Assembly: GCA_013397795.1 (NCBI GenBank)
Contig: VZTJ01000255.1
Location: 2,011,354 to 2,075,353 of the forward strand
DNA length: 64,000 nucleotides
Origin: Orthonyx spaldingii
Taxonomy: Eukaryota; Chordata; Aves; Passeriformes; Orthonychidae
Direction of reading: 5' to 3'
The notes beneath the pieces are model-generated. The model did no database searches, had not been told where the DNA came from, and saw only the letters and a program-made list of their open reading frames with translations. The stretch's first letter is position 1. Each line of letters begins with the position of its first letter. The position numbers and the translations under genes were made by a program. Shown here piece after piece: positions 37,709 through 51,200 of the stretch.

Positions 37709-39420
37709 CAAGAAGCTATTCAAAGTTTGCTGCAAAGCCAAAGAGAGGAATAAAACCAGAACTGACCAAGCTGCAAGAGAAGTCCGAGGTTGTTTACCCT
37801 AACCTACAGCTTTGTACAAAACCTCACTCTCAGAATTGCATCTTTCATATAAATAATGTATACAGATAAATAGTGATTTGACACTAATGGAAAGGCAAAC
37901 TTCAGTCTGAAATTTGTGCCTCAATTCATGCATTAGAAGTGAGAGGTTGAACACTGTACCTACTCAAAGCTTGATTTGCTGCTTTTCAAAGAGAAGCATT
38001 AATTTTATGGTGCTTGAGATGACTTGATTAAATCCTGGAACCACTGAAGTCTGTGTAAAGTTAGACACTGTCTGGCAGAGTTTTGCATTAATTTACTCTC
38101 TGTAAGAGTCATTACACATACCTGTTGAAATTCCTATAGTCATCTGCAAACATTTCAATGAATTGATTCCTCCCATTCTGCTCCACTTTCAAGCTGTCTT
38201 ATTAGTGTGTGCATCTTTCCTGGTGGACAGTGTGCTTCCTGATCTAGTCTTTCTTTTCCATAGCCTCAGGAAAGTTCTGGCCTACACTTTACAAACTCCT
38301 GTGTCACCACTACAGCACCATTAGCACTACAATATTGAGTAATTAACTGAACACACAGCTTATAGAACTCAGAACTGAGAAGAAGCACTGCAGCTGCTTG
38401 ATATATCCAGATTCTTCCTCATCAGTGACAACTTTGCCAAGTCTCCTCAACCACTCAGTAAAGCCAAATGAGCAGAATCAAACGGACATTGGAGACCCCA
38501 TGTAAAATTCTGCAATTCTGACCTAGGAAACAGAGGTGGGCCCCTAAACTCTGCAGTCAAGAGAATAGGTCTGTATTCCCAGCATTCTGCAGAGCGTGAG
38601 AAATGCTCAGAGAAGCACGGTTAGCTGCATGCTTCGGACCTGTCTGCACAGAACTGCTGTCCAGTTCTGGCCACAGCTCATGGTCTCAGTTTTTCCTACA
38701 CAATATGACAATAAGATACTGAACAACTTGCAGTGACTGCAGTGGAACCCACATTAGAAGTTAAATTCTATTCAAGATGACAACATATGAGCAAGTGACA
38801 GGAAAAGTAGAAAACTATGACAGTTTGGATTCACTCTTGGTAAGATATGATATGCTTCACCTTTCACCACTGACTGGTCTAAAGATGGAATTGTGACAGA
38901 GCAGACTTCCATCTAATGCAGTTTGAAAATCCCATGCCAGGGGGTAAGACATGATGAGAAACAGAGAAATATTCCACATAAGCAAAATAAAAAAGCAAAA
39001 AAATGAATAACACCCCCCCACCAAAAAATCAAAACATTTAGAAAACAGTTACTATTTAGAATCTACTAAAGCAACTTGCTATTTTCACCACAAACTTCAT
39101 CATTATGTCAGAAAATTGAATTCTGACAGCAGAGTACATTTATAGACCACAATGTGTATCTCTGACTGCTGATAAATTTTCAATATGCTTGTCTTGAATA
39201 TTCCATACCTGAGACCATCAATTGTCTTAGTGTGGACAACTCAGGTTAGTGAGATTTATTTTTTTTTTAACTCTCTCCAGTTCATATGTATGAAGAACTA
39301 ATTTGTGTTTCCAACTGAAATGTCTATTCTATTCTAAGAAATAGTGCTTATAGATTATAGACTGCAAGTGACTGACTGTAAATATGAACTTTCAACCAGA
39401 GATGGAAGCTTCATTTGTGT
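37709..39420. other. Non-coding DNA, possible very old CR1 traces
   Basis: No gene was seen. A phrase 'actgctgtccagttctgg' at about 38650-38670 recalls the CR1 block 'tactgtgtccagttctggg', but the neighbouring blocks of the family order cannot be followed, so this is only a hint. A short C run with A-rich flanks lies near 38985-39030. Confidence 0.5.
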
Positions 39421-39475
39421 ATAGAATAATAGAATCATAGAATGTCCTAAGTTAGAAGGGACCCCCAGGTATTTC
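39421..39475 (-). mobile_element. CR1 LINE 3' end fragment, antisense
   Basis: 'atagaataatagaatcatag', 'aatgtcctaagttagaaggg' and 'acccccaggt' correspond to the complement of the CR1 terminus: repeated ATAGAAT units followed by the 'aatggtttgggttggaaggg' and 'acctcaaggat' wording of the family. The terminal repeat survives as two to three units. Family order is lost after about 39475, so this is a short truncated copy or one whose remainder is too diverged to read by eye. Confidence 0.8.
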
Positions 39476-39830
39476 CAAAAAACTTTCTGCTGAGCACAGC
39501 AATAACTTCAATTTCCTTCTGTTCAGCTTCCACTGGCTGCTCTCTGTTCCTAGGCTGTATCTACATGCTGTAGTTGTTAACTGCTGCTGTCTCAGTCCCT
39601 ATGGAAATGGAAATAAACTGAAATGATACTGAAAGGTTGCTAGGAAACAGTCAGATGATAGTGATGAGGAGGACAGTATCCTCTTATTCAAGATATTTCT
39701 CTACAGTTTGTCAATCAAGATGGCCTTTGACAATTTACCAATTATAGGTGCTGCTAAAGAATTACATTGAAAAAAGATCAGGACTGTTTTTCGTGCCTGC
39801 ACTTAGGAAGACAAATGCAAAATTATTTTT

Positions 39831-39893
39831 TGACAATATTTTGCTGCTTTTTGACAATATTTTGCTGCTTCTTGACAAGATTTTGCTGCTTTT
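39831..39893 (+). repeat. 21-bp minisatellite, three copies
   Basis: Three units start at 39831, 39852 and 39873 with the form TGACAATATTTTGCTGCTTTT. The last has TGACAAGATTTTGC. The period of 21 bases is a multiple of three, so open frames on the plus strand (39748-39942 and 39767-40033) read through it as a repeated hydrophobic heptapeptide, FDNILLL in one frame and LTIFCCF in another. The repeat, not selection, most likely keeps these frames open. Confidence 0.9.
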
Positions 39894-40870
39894 CTCAACT
39901 GTACATGGAACTACTCTCAGAATTTATTCTAACTCGGGCTGATCCAGAGTGCAGTAAATTATCTGACAAGTTATATAGCACACTTATTATACTTTATATA
40001 TCTCTTTACAGTATACTCACAATGAATATTTGAATGCTTTCCAGTAGTGCATTAAGCAATGTGACTAATGCTTGTTACGTGTTTATTCTTTCATTCTTCT
40101 CCCCAGGGGAAAATGTGTCTACTGTGTAATGTTTTGTTTTACAACATATAATGCTTGTCTGACTGTTTGTCTCAATGTTTATGTTGCAGAAGGAAAGGTT
40201 AAGGAAATCTAATTTGCACTTGGAAGGGAGGATGGCACTCAAACTTGTTCTGGACCTTACCTCCTAGATGAGTCGATTTCTCAATCTCAGACTGGCCCCA
40301 GCAAAAACACCGTTTTCTATTTAATAAGATTTACTGTCCTTGGAAAGGTTTTCCTTTGCCAGTAGAACAAAATAGTCAATCACTCTTTTCATTCTGGGAC
40401 TTCAGTTTAGATACCCTGGGTCCTGGCCACAAAAAAACCCAGTGCAACTTAGAATCCAATTCAGTAGCTGGTGAGACTGGAAGTAATCCTCTGTAAACTA
40501 CAGCAGCTTTTTGTCAGCTGGAAGAGTTTGAAAATCCCCACAGTTCACTGGGCTACTACCACAAAGATTGTTTCTCTGGCCACACAGCATTCCTGTGACC
40601 TTCAAGGGCAACCAGGATTGACTTTTAGCAAAAGGGGTTTCTGATGGCCTGTGTTTTGGGAGTAATGCTTATTTGAGCAGGAAGTTTCTGAATAGGAAAA
40701 ATACAAAGATTGGCAGCATCTAGGTCCCAACAGGAAAATCAGATTGCTGGTGAAGACAAATAGGTGGGAAGAAAAAGAAGGGATTTGTTGCCTGGTTTAT
40801 TTTGATATATAGCAGAAAACTATTGAAAGACATACTTTTGCTAAATCTTCAATACACAGTAGAATTGTTT

Positions 40871-40884
40871 AATAATTAATTATT
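40871..40884. repeat. Perfect 14-bp AT palindrome
   Basis: AATAATTAATTATT is exactly self-complementary and contains overlapping TAATTA homeodomain core words. In AT-rich DNA such palindromes arise easily, so this is recorded as structure only. Confidence 0.8.
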
Positions 40885-42855
40885 GATATTTGTAGTGAGC
40901 TGCAAGCAAATTTGTGAAAGGAAGTATAAAAGAGATACTGATTTTAGTTTTATCTTTATTTTATTTGTACTCTAGAAATTGTAGAATTTAATAATAACAT
41001 TCCTACTTTATGCTTTATGATATTTTTATACTTTAGTTGTATTACTGTCTTTACTGTATATTTTATATTCAGAGAACATAATGTTTCTCATAGCAATAAG
41101 TATGTCTTTCCTGCTAACAGCCACTATCGTAAAGACTCCTGAAGGTATGACATAATTTCTGGAGATGAACTTTGCAACAATCAGGACCATGTGCCCAGGC
41201 TAAAACATCTGGAATGGCTATAAGGCTCAATATTTGCATATTAGTGAAACTGAAAAAAAAAAAAGATTTTGGCAGATGTTAGCAAATTCAGCAAAAAGAC
41301 TACCTGCATACTGCAATGAGTCGATTAGTGTCCGCTAATAAATATCACTCTTGTCTTTTTTTTTCAGATGGCAAACTGTTTCTTTTTTTCGCTTGTTTGT
41401 TTTTCTTTGCAACTTGCAATTATCTTTAAAACACAAAGGAGAGAATAATGGATCAATCAGGTTTCTACAACTATTTTCCAGGAAAAAAAAGTATGACTAC
41501 CCTAAGAGATTAACATTTTTTTTCTTCTCCGTTCTGACTTTATATTTTAATAGATATTTATTATGGTTTGTCAAAACTGAAATACCTGCTCTTCTAAAGG
41601 AACATAAAAATAAACCATTGTCTATTATGGTATACTACAGAAAAAAGTGTTCTCTTTTTATGTCCTGTGTTTAAAAATATATAATCAATGAGATATATAA
41701 AGGCAAATTAAGACTCCTTTGCACACCTTCTTATACTGTGAAATATACTTTCATATTGGCAAATATTTTTCTCTAAGATTGAACTTTTTCTCATCTCACC
41801 AGTTAGTTACAAGTAAATCAATTGCTGACAGTGAATGACCTATCATTTACTACAGTATAGCAGGTGAGTCCCATGGTTTAATTAAATAACGTTGCTGCGG
41901 GCCCTAAGGTTGAACAGAGGTGTTGAAAACTTCAGTGGTACAGAATTTGCTGCCAAAGAGCAAATGCAAAAATGGCTACTTGGGAAAATATGTAAGAGGA
42001 AAAGTCATAACTACTCTACCTTCAAAAAAGAAATCTATTGGAAACCTACTGCCATTCTTCTCCTTATCTTGCTATGCTCTTCTCTGATCTTCCTTTATAG
42101 TTTACTGCATTCTCAGTTGAATGAATGAAAATAATTTTGTTTCAGTGTTCTCCTGTTTCTTAGCTGATTTATACCAGTTGTAGCAACAAGAGCCTCAGAG
42201 GACTAATCCCAGGAAAATCTATCTGCACTGGGGTACATTTTATAACACGCACCTTCAGAATCTTCTTGTGTTAGCATCTTTTGTAATGTCTATATAACAT
42301 CTGGCACCATCTAAATCTCACATGTTTATTTGTCTATCATCTTTGGGTTTGATTCTTTCATCAGGAAATTTCCTATCATATTTGTTCCAGCTTGAAAAAC
42401 AATTAATAAATTTTTTTCCCTTGTTTGTATCAGGCAATGTTTCTATCTCAGGAAATAAAATTCTCCCTGGTGATATTTCATAAACACATTTTGAAATCTG
42501 GTAGAAATTTTCACTTCTCCAATTTAGGTAAAATTTATTCAGTCAGAAAAAATTATGTGAAAAGCCCTACTATGATGATCTGAAGGAGGTTATTTCTTTT
42601 TTAGGAAAACTTAAGTGGCCTAATAAAGATGAGAGTGAGAGAGTTTTTTACAAGTGAATTTTTACAAATATATCATAGTAAAAATGGGAGATAAAAAAAT
42701 ATTTAAACTGAAAGATGACAGTCACTTCTTATTTAATCAATGAATTCCTCTAAGAAGCTATCATATACTTAATTCAAGCATAAAAACCTTTTCTGTTAAT
42801 TGAGGTTCCAGGTTTTTTCTCATTGCAGCTGAGAATTAGGCTTTAACTTTGAACC

Positions 42856-42882
42856 TGACTCATGACCTCTTGCTATATAAAA
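42856..42882 (+). promoter_or_regulatory. TATA-like cluster with AP-1 and nuclear-receptor half-site words
   Basis: Within 27 bases the plus strand has TGACTCA (AP-1 consensus, 42856-42862), TGACCT (complement of the AGGTCA nuclear-receptor half-site, 42863-42868) and CTATATAAAA (TBP consensus, 42873-42882). The spacing resembles a compact core promoter. No transcript, exon or splice donor can be seen downstream, and each word alone is common by chance. The motifs are direct observations; promoter activity is inference and quite possibly wrong. Confidence 0.25.
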
Positions 42883-43915
42883 ACCCCTGCAAGAACTCAG
42901 TCAAATATTATTAATGATAAAATATTTTGTGTTCTGTTATTAAGTTTATGAATAAAGAATTCTCTTACTAGTCCTGTATAAGCCTTGTTCCTTTCTCCTA
43001 CACATTTCTCAATATTAAAATGAGATTCTGTCTTTTTAAAAGATGTTATGGATTTATATTATTTATTCAGAAAATTGAAATCTATGCCACATTCAAGTAC
43101 TATGGAAGTATTTTTTAAATCAAGTGGAAACCACATAGGATTGTTTAGCCACAGTATGCTACAAAAACAAACTCCTGTGAATCCTAGCAGAGTACAAACT
43201 CCTAGCATGACAATATCTGTGAAAAGCAGTAAAATAAAACAACGGGCAGTCTGGTATTCTTCTAAGCTACCCAGTTTTTACACAATTTGCTGTCAATGCA
43301 ACTATTCATGCATACAATTATATTCATGATTGCATGTGGAGACAGTGGATATAATTGGGATTTTAGTGGAACATGTACTCATCAACTGACAATGTCTCAA
43401 TTTAAAACCTGCACACAAACTCAGTGGGACAATCACTGTCAAGAATTATAACAATGGGAACTAAATATGTAACTGCAGCTACCTATAAGAAAGTGGAACT
43501 ATAGGAAGTCTTTACCACTGTCACTGCACATATTTACTGCATCCTGATTTAGTATTTTTTCTGCAAATCTCCTAAAGTATGTATGGGCTTTGGTTTCAAT
43601 AAGAAAAGGTGTGAATACAATTTTAGGTTGCTGGCTAACGGACAGGTATATCTTTTTTGGGTTTGGATTCACCAAAGCATTGCTTTTCCTTGCAAAATTC
43701 TACAGAAAGTACTTTACCCGTGCAGCCCAGAAATGGAGCCAGACCTGCAGTCACTGCCTCAGAAACAGTGCTACCATCTTTTACCTTGTGAGTATGTTAC
43801 TAGTCATTACTGTACTAGGACTGACTATTATTTCTGGCTTGGGACTTACCAGAGTTCAGCGACCTGGATAAACTGGAAACAGCAGGGACATAAATAGGGA
43901 GTCAATATGAAGATG

Positions 43916-44055
43916 ATCTGAGAAATTGGAAGAAATATGAAAGAGCATGGAAGAGAAAGATGAAAGGGGCAGAGAAGAATTAATTAGATAATTGAATGGA
44001 AGGATGGAATGGAAGGAGATGGGATTCCAGAAAGTAAGAACTAAGTAAACTTAGC
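43916..44055 (+). repeat. Purine-rich stretch with GGAATGGAAGGA units
   Basis: The plus strand is mostly A and G for about 140 bases and includes an imperfect run GAATGGAAGGATGGAATGG (about 43996-44014). It looks like a decayed simple repeat. No open frame of interest overlaps it. Confidence 0.6.
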
Positions 44056-45159
44056 ATCAGAATAAAAATGAGCTGTTTTTGGAAGAAGCTGATGAGTTCA
44101 ATGGAGACCAATGAAATATATTTTATTGATGAAAGTAGAATCATGAAGAAACTTGAAATCTAAGTATGTGAACCATTCAGACTTGTTTTATGCTACAGGT
44201 GAAGGAAAATTATGGAAGGAAGTAACCTTGAACTTGAATTTTGAAGAATAATTATATGTTTTCTATAAGTGGTCAAGTATATCCTCAAAACCACTTTGTG
44301 CAGAAGACAGTTCAGACAAAGCTTGATCTGAGCAGCTCAAGCCTAAATTTGAAACAACACGAGAGAAAACAGTGTTAATTATCTGCCAAGTATCGTTCCA
44401 TATATATATATTGTTCCCGCTTTTTCATTATTATTTTTTGTGGGAAAATGAAGATGAATGAAATATATATCATTTATAACTACCAGTTCTTGGTGTAGGG
44501 CCTTGTAAAAGCTATGTAAAATCAAATGCATTGAAGGATCACGGATTAGGGCCTGGAAAGTTGGGAAGGAGAACAAGTATCAAGTTTCTAAATATTGCCA
44601 TTATGTAGGAAATACATATGCAACTAGATCATCTAAATTTATATACCAATTACAAGCAGTATGTGCATGCTTAGCTGGCTTTCCTCAAAGGCTTACCCAC
44701 CTCTTTTTATGCTCCCAATTACACAGACAATTGCTATTATTAGGCAAGCAGTGCATATGAATCTGTCAGAAAATTCATCTTACAAAAAGGAGAAAGAGAT
44801 TGCTGGCAAGTGTTAGGTTTTTTCATTCTATCTCAAACAATAGCTTCTTCAGATTTTGAAAAGTACGTATCCTTCCCTTTGTCACACATCTAATATGGAA
44901 TTCAGGTTCTTCTAAAACTGAAGTCTTAAGGTATTGAAATACATGGAAGCTATACCACTTTCTCCCTGTCCTTGCAGCAGCAAAATAGGATCTTTGGCAA
45001 TATTCTGCTGGAGAAGACACTGAAAACTGAGTAATAAAGATGCCATTTTTTAATTATTTTTTATTGATCTTTCTGCTATAATAAGACAAAACTATAATTT
45101 ATTAACCTAAAAATATGTGCTAATCACCAAAAGTCTGGCAATGTAGTACAGAGATATTT

Positions 45160-45206
45160 ATGATCCTAAAGGTTTTCCAACCTACACAATTCTATGATTC
45201 TATGAC
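45160..45206 (+). mobile_element. CR1 LINE 3' terminal scrap, sense
   Basis: 'tgatcctaaaggttttccaa', 'cctacacaattctatg' and 'attctatgac' match the last ~45 bases of CR1 ('tgatctttaaggtcccttcc', 'aacccaaaccattctatgattctatga'), including two ATTCTATG terminal units. It is a minimal 5'-truncated copy. Confidence 0.8.
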
Positions 45207-48200
45207 GTACAGCAGTGTTTCTATTTGCTCAGAGAAATGGTGCAACTGTAATTTAGGTCAAAGATGATGTATTCAGCTCATATTGTTCTTGGTAACCAAG
45301 AGAGTGCTGCCATACTGTTCCAGCAGCCTAAAGCAGAACTCCACCATGTGTTAACTTGAAAATTATGAGCACTTGCAAAGCAGTACTAAAAGTTAAAAAG
45401 TGGAAATAATTTGTGGTATTGTCATACTTTGCTCTTTGAAAAAGAGCAACCAAAGTGGGACTCCTCTGACAGATTTTGGTGGTTTCTTGGTCACTTCCAA
45501 TCAAAATAAGTTATTTATATAGAAGCAGTTGATAAGACAGATATCAGTTGTCTGGTTAATTTTCCCCGCTTATTCTCTTTTTTATGCTAGCTTGGCTTGT
45601 TCTCTTTTTCATTGCCAACAGCTCTTCAATCATTTTTTATGCTATACAAACTACAGAGCTAACAAAGCTCTGTGCTTTCTTTCCTCCTGCATTGTGAACT
45701 TTGCAGTGAAAATACCTTATAATACAAGAGATGGAGAAAACAGCCAAAGGAAGCAGCCAAAGCAATAACACAAACAATCAATATAAAGCCAGCTACTATG
45801 TTTGACTTCCTCATGTAGAAAGCCATGGATGAAGAAGTGAGAAGGCTTAACTGGGAACAACGAGTTTGGCATTCTTGGTGTATGTGTGCCTTTCCATTAC
45901 ATTCCAAATCCTTCCCCTTATCATTCCCTGCTAAATAACCCTTCAACACTCCAGTCTTATTCTTGTTGTAAAAAGCCCTAATCACTAGCAGAGATATCTC
46001 TGCCTCCCTGGAAACATAGATGCATATTCCCATTTTGGTGCTGACCACCCCTTAAAATATGTTTTGATCTTGTTTTTCTCAAGATAAGACATCACACAGG
46101 CTTTCAATATTTCGGAGCACACAGCTATGCCAGGCCTGTTCACAAAAACAGAAAGAAAAACCCTGTCTTAGAACAAGATAAATATTGCCAGTCACTTGAC
46201 AGTCACTTCTACCTATCCTAAGCACAAAACCCCATTCCCAGGAGACAGGCCTTACATTAATCATCCCACATTATGCAGCCATCGGATACAAAGATGATGA
46301 AAGTTGTGCCCTTTGCAAGGTTGTTATTGACAAGTTTCACTGTGCCTCCGTGATGAACAGCTCCTATTTTTCTTGCCTCCCACACATGTTTCTAGGCACG
46401 CAAAACAATATTTAGCCTTTGCAGTATGTCACAGATTCAACTATGATTCTCTGTTAATTAGACACTACTAGTATTTATCAGAATGCCCCTTTTTATTGGG
46501 TTTGAATATCTTTGCTTAAGTATGCCTTATGCAGCAAATGTTGGTGTTTTCTTCAAACCAACTATAATGCAGTTTTTTTCCTTTCTGTGCTTACATAAAA
46601 TACTATAAGCATCTTCTTTATGTAAACAAAAAAATGCGCAGACTGTATCATTAGCTGGGATATAAAAAAATGAAGTGCTCCTGCAGAGTAACTGGCTTTG
46701 ATTATGCCTGCTTTTCCCCCACATTTTTCAACCTATTTTCAGCTCTTTTCTCATAGGCACAAGGGATTTTGCACTGTAATAGCTTCTTCCCTATCCTCAA
46801 AGGAAATAAAACTGATAACAGGCTATTCTGTTAAGCAAGAAGCGAAGACAGTGTGCTGACAAGATGTTAATTTCTTTAGTTTCCTCATTTCTTTTTTTCT
46901 AATGCTACTTCATTGAAGATAATTGGCCTTGTGTGCATGTGTGTGTAGTTTTAAACTCAGCAATTGTGTTGTCACTTGTTTTCTCTGTTTAAAATATTTG
47001 TAAATTCATCCTTCAAACACTAATTTATGCATTTTTCACATAGGACTATTATACACTTAGGTTTTATTAATTTAAAAAGGATATGCTGTATCACTTCTTC
47101 AAAGTATTGCCAAATCATTCAATTGTGTCCTTAAACGTAGCTTTTTCTCATTTTGGAAGAAAGCCAGTTTCCCACCCTTTGCTCTCTGCCTCACTGTCCC
47201 TGCCCTCTAATTCCAGTGGTCATGAAAAGACATTTTCTTTCTTCACTGCTTCAACATTGAGTGCTCCTCTCTTGTTAAAATAGTCAAGCATTTCCTACTA
47301 AAGCTTAACTAGCAGTTTTATTATACTGCTGATTCTGCTGAGTGAGAAGACCTCAGACAAAGGGCACTTGCATAAGGGAACTATTCACAGGAGGCTCTGC
47401 GCTTCTCAGGAATGGGAAAAGCTTTACCTAGTGACAACTAAGGGCAGCAAAACAGAACAAAACTGAATGCTGTAACAGCGCCTCAGATTTTCCAAGCTGA
47501 AAGATCAGTTACAGGCTGCAGCACCAACCCTTTAAAGGTAGGAGATAATGAAGCTGAATATAAAACAATAAAAGATGGTGGGTCCAGAGAGAGGATGTGA
47601 TATTTCCTCTCAGGTTTTAAGACTATGATCATTAAAAAAGGTACAGAACAAGGAAGATTGAAAATGCCATAACTGCAGAAGAGACATTATGCAGACAGTT
47701 CCCTGCTAGTAAGAACACCAGAAAGACTCAAATGAGGATGAAAAAATTTGTGCCTTTGCTAATAATTCAAAAGTTAGAAATCACTATTTTGCTTAATTTG
47801 GTGCCCAAATATAGGCCCCACTTCGAGCCAATTTGGCTGCTGATTTAGGATTAAAAAGAAACAATTCTCCACCTATCATATTTGGCTTCAAATAGAGCTA
47901 GTGGAAATTGTTTTTATTATTCATTAATTTTGTACATCTTTAGTCATAGAGAGTTATGTGTTGTTGCAAGGAGCTCAAGGATAAAAACTCACGGGGTCAA
48001 ACACAAGCCCTTGTTTGGACATCTCCCTCCTCCGCTGCTTTCTCCAGCCACTCTGACATTTTCCTCATGCTCATGAGCAGAACTCAAGAATTAAAACACT
48101 CAGTTTACCTGCTGCCTGAAAATGATGATCCCTAAACTAAAGCATAAACAGATTTCATTAAAAATATTTGAAAAGACGATATTTGTTAAGTTTCCTGGAG

Positions 48201-51200
48201 CAAAGAAATATGTTGGAATTCCTGAATTTGGAAGGTCTTTTTAACCTCATGTCTGGACTTCTTACACTGCAGGTGCCCACAGGTTTGGTGTGGAATTTTT
48301 AGCTAATCAAACTCTGTGCATGCAGAGAGAACAGACTTCATTTTAAACTGGCAGCAGTCCATATCTACAGACATGAAAGATGAGGATCTAAGTGGGAATT
48401 ATATGTAGTCCTATCCTCTGACAGTGCCCACTTCCATGTTTTCTTAAAGATGAACAACCCACTTTTAGCATAAAACTAATTTAACTTTTTCCTTTGAAAA
48501 AGAGAAATGAGGAATATATATAAAGTAAGGTATCTAGCAACCACTCGTTTTTTAATATTTGAAATAAATGTCATCTCATGCATATCTTGGGGGAAAAAAT
48601 GGCATTGTCATACAGGTTATGGTCCCATTCTCAGAAGTCAGAAGGGCAAAGGAAAAGAGAATTTCCTTGTAGAATGAGGTAGCCTGGGTAATACTGCCAT
48701 AAATGACATGGATTTAGACATGACCACTTTTGCTGCCAGTCACAGCAGTCTTTTTTTATTTTTAGCAAAGTCCAGCTCAGTCTTTTCAAGTACTTAATGT
48801 GTGACTACCCTCATAAGGAGGCTTTGGATGGAATTTGGGGGAAATTTGCACCTGGATAATTCAGAAATCAGGTTGCAAAAGCCAGGAATTTTGCACCTAT
48901 CTCTTAGTAAATCACTGGTCCCTTAGAATTTATATTAAAATCTCTAATTTTTATAGATATGTTTCCCTTTCTTGCTAATTTTAAAGGTAATTTCTATTTC
49001 TCTAACTGGAAACACATTGAGAAATAAAAAGGTTTTATTTAATTTTTCTGTCTTTGATTAATTCCTTTAAGACCCTTCTCTGGATGAACATTTTCACTTT
49101 GTTACATGCTGCCATCATTTCTAGTTTTTAAAAAAAGCTTTATTCCCTACATCTTAGCACAACTTGGGAAGATCATTAAATCACCCACTCTGAATGATAG
49201 GTTCACTGTAAGTTCTTTCTAAAGATAAAAATCTTTAATCATAAACAGATGAATCCTCTTGGACATAAAGTTATCATTCATTAATGAAGTTTCACTCAAT
49301 CTTGTTAAAAAGCAGACAAATCAACCCAAAACTTCATGAGGCTGAGTTCACAAGGAAATGCTCCCTCCTTGAGGAAATGGCAATGCAGGTGTGTTCATAA
49401 TCATTCAACTAAAGTAAAATTTTAGAAGTCCAGGGTTAATTATAGACATCAAAAAAGTCATATCTTAAACTTGTTTTTATTCACTACAAATTCTGTGCCT
49501 TGAAAAAAAGCCAAGCTAATACATACCCACTCCCCAAAATCTTAGATAAAGAGTAAGAAAACTTCCATTCTTTTAAATATTGGAGCTCTATTTACTCTTC
49601 TTCTATATCGATCAATGGAGTTTAAATGTCTTGGAAAACAACCTGTGTGAACAGCAGAATAAGTTTTCTCCACTCCAAAGGAACTTGTTAAGAAACTGTT
49701 TTGTTGTTTTTTGGGGGGTTTTTTAATGATGTTATTTGTATAGATAATAAAGTTCTAAAGTTAGAATAAAAAATTAGATTCTTAATCATTAGTATAATAA
49801 TTTCACCCAGAAAACAGATGTATCTTGAGTATCACAGCAAGAGCTTTTTATACTGCCTCCAAAAATATGTGCTGAACTGTGTTTAATTACTTTCTTAAAC
49901 AAATAAAAATGATTCTTGCTGTAAAGAGATAGTAAGAATCAAAACCAGAATAAATTTGAAGTGCTGATAAAAAAATAGATTATGCTGACCATACTGAAGC
50001 AATTTTCTAAAATTGGCATTAAAGATCTAATGATATGTATGCAGTTTCACATTATTTAAAATATGTGTATAATCAGCATAATTCAGTTTCATTTAACATC
50101 ACTACGAATCTATATAGAGAAATTGTATTTTTTTTTAATCCAATTTACGCATCTTGACACAGTTATAAAAATAATGTTCATTTCCAAGGAATGACATGTA
50201 TTACTTTTACCAAGAACTGGCAAGTTCTGGAGAATGGACCGATAACAGTACTATGGCCGTAATACACAGAAATTAAATTACATTGAATACAACAGTTAAG
50301 GTCTTTTAAACATCCTTTTAAACAAGTATGACAAATGCCAATGGAGGAACATTTTGGGATGGGGTTTCTTTTATTTGGGAGGAAAAAACACATTTCTTTA
50401 ATTAGCAAATAGTTTCGAAAACAACTTTATGCAGCAGGTGCAAACAGTGTATGTTTAGGATTTCTCAGAGGACAGATGTTACAGAACTCTTTTTACTCCC
50501 TCCGAAAACAGGGTTTATTCTGTGGTCTCTGTGAAGAAGGAGATCTGTTTTCCCAGATCTTCCAAGACTATTTTGGAAGCATGGTGTTAGTGAAGGACTG
50601 TGAGGTTAACACATTTCCCTTTATCTTTGTGGTAAGTTCCCTGTGACAGTTCCCCAGCTGATGAGAGTTTGCAGAGAAGCCTGGAGGGCACCCAGGGAGC
50701 TGTGCTGGCTGCTGCAGCCCAGCATTTCCAGCTTCACAGCAGCAGGTAGGAGCAAATCCTCAGAACACCATGGATTGTTTATTTCTCTGGATGCTTCAAC
50801 ACATCTGTGATGTTCTGACCTTGCACAAGGCAACTGGGTCATACAGAGAAGTGGGAGTGATGTTGTGAAGGTGTTCCTGGAGGCCTGGTACTCATTCTAA
50901 GTATTTGTGAGGCTCCCTACATGGAAGTCTACTAATCTGAAACGACGGAAAGAGCACAAACAAAATACGTTTCCGTTAATACTACATGCCAATGTCTAGA
51001 GCAAAACTGTGGTAACTGCAAACTGCAACTAGCAATCAAGATGATAAAACCTTTCAAAGTACTTATCCAAACTGAATATTCTCTGAAGTCTGACCTTCAG
51101 TATTAGTGTTCTCAATCTAATCCAGTGGCATAAGAACTGGCTCTTCAGGTGGTAACCCAATGCTCAAAATTCTTCAAGGACTTTCTCAGTCATGTACCAA

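Larger units (their letters stand above)
39894..45159. other. Unique AT-rich non-coding DNA
   Basis: No gene, RNA gene or clear retroelement was seen over about 5 kb. Items listed separately are the AT palindrome at 40871-40884, the TATA-like cluster at 42856-42882 and the purine-rich stretch at 43916-44055. Two open frames overlap at 43583-43897 (104 and 93 codons, plus). One contains a hydrophobic run (FYLVSMLLVITVLGLTIISGLGL) that would pass as a membrane segment, but neither has a recognised family. Confidence 0.6.

Noticed and set aside
38640..38760. Possible ancient CR1 trace ('actgctgtccagttctgg')
   Set aside because: Only one short phrase matches, and the expected neighbouring blocks of the CR1 order could not be followed.
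43583..43897. Two overlapping plus-strand frames, one with a membrane-like hydrophobic run
   Set aside because: The frames overlap in different phases, neither resembles a known family, and hydrophobic runs are easily produced by T-rich codons.
48226..48270. Possible antisense CR1 end ('gaatttggaaggtcttttta')
   Set aside because: The resemblance covers about 20 bases with several mismatches and lacks the terminal ATAGAAT units.
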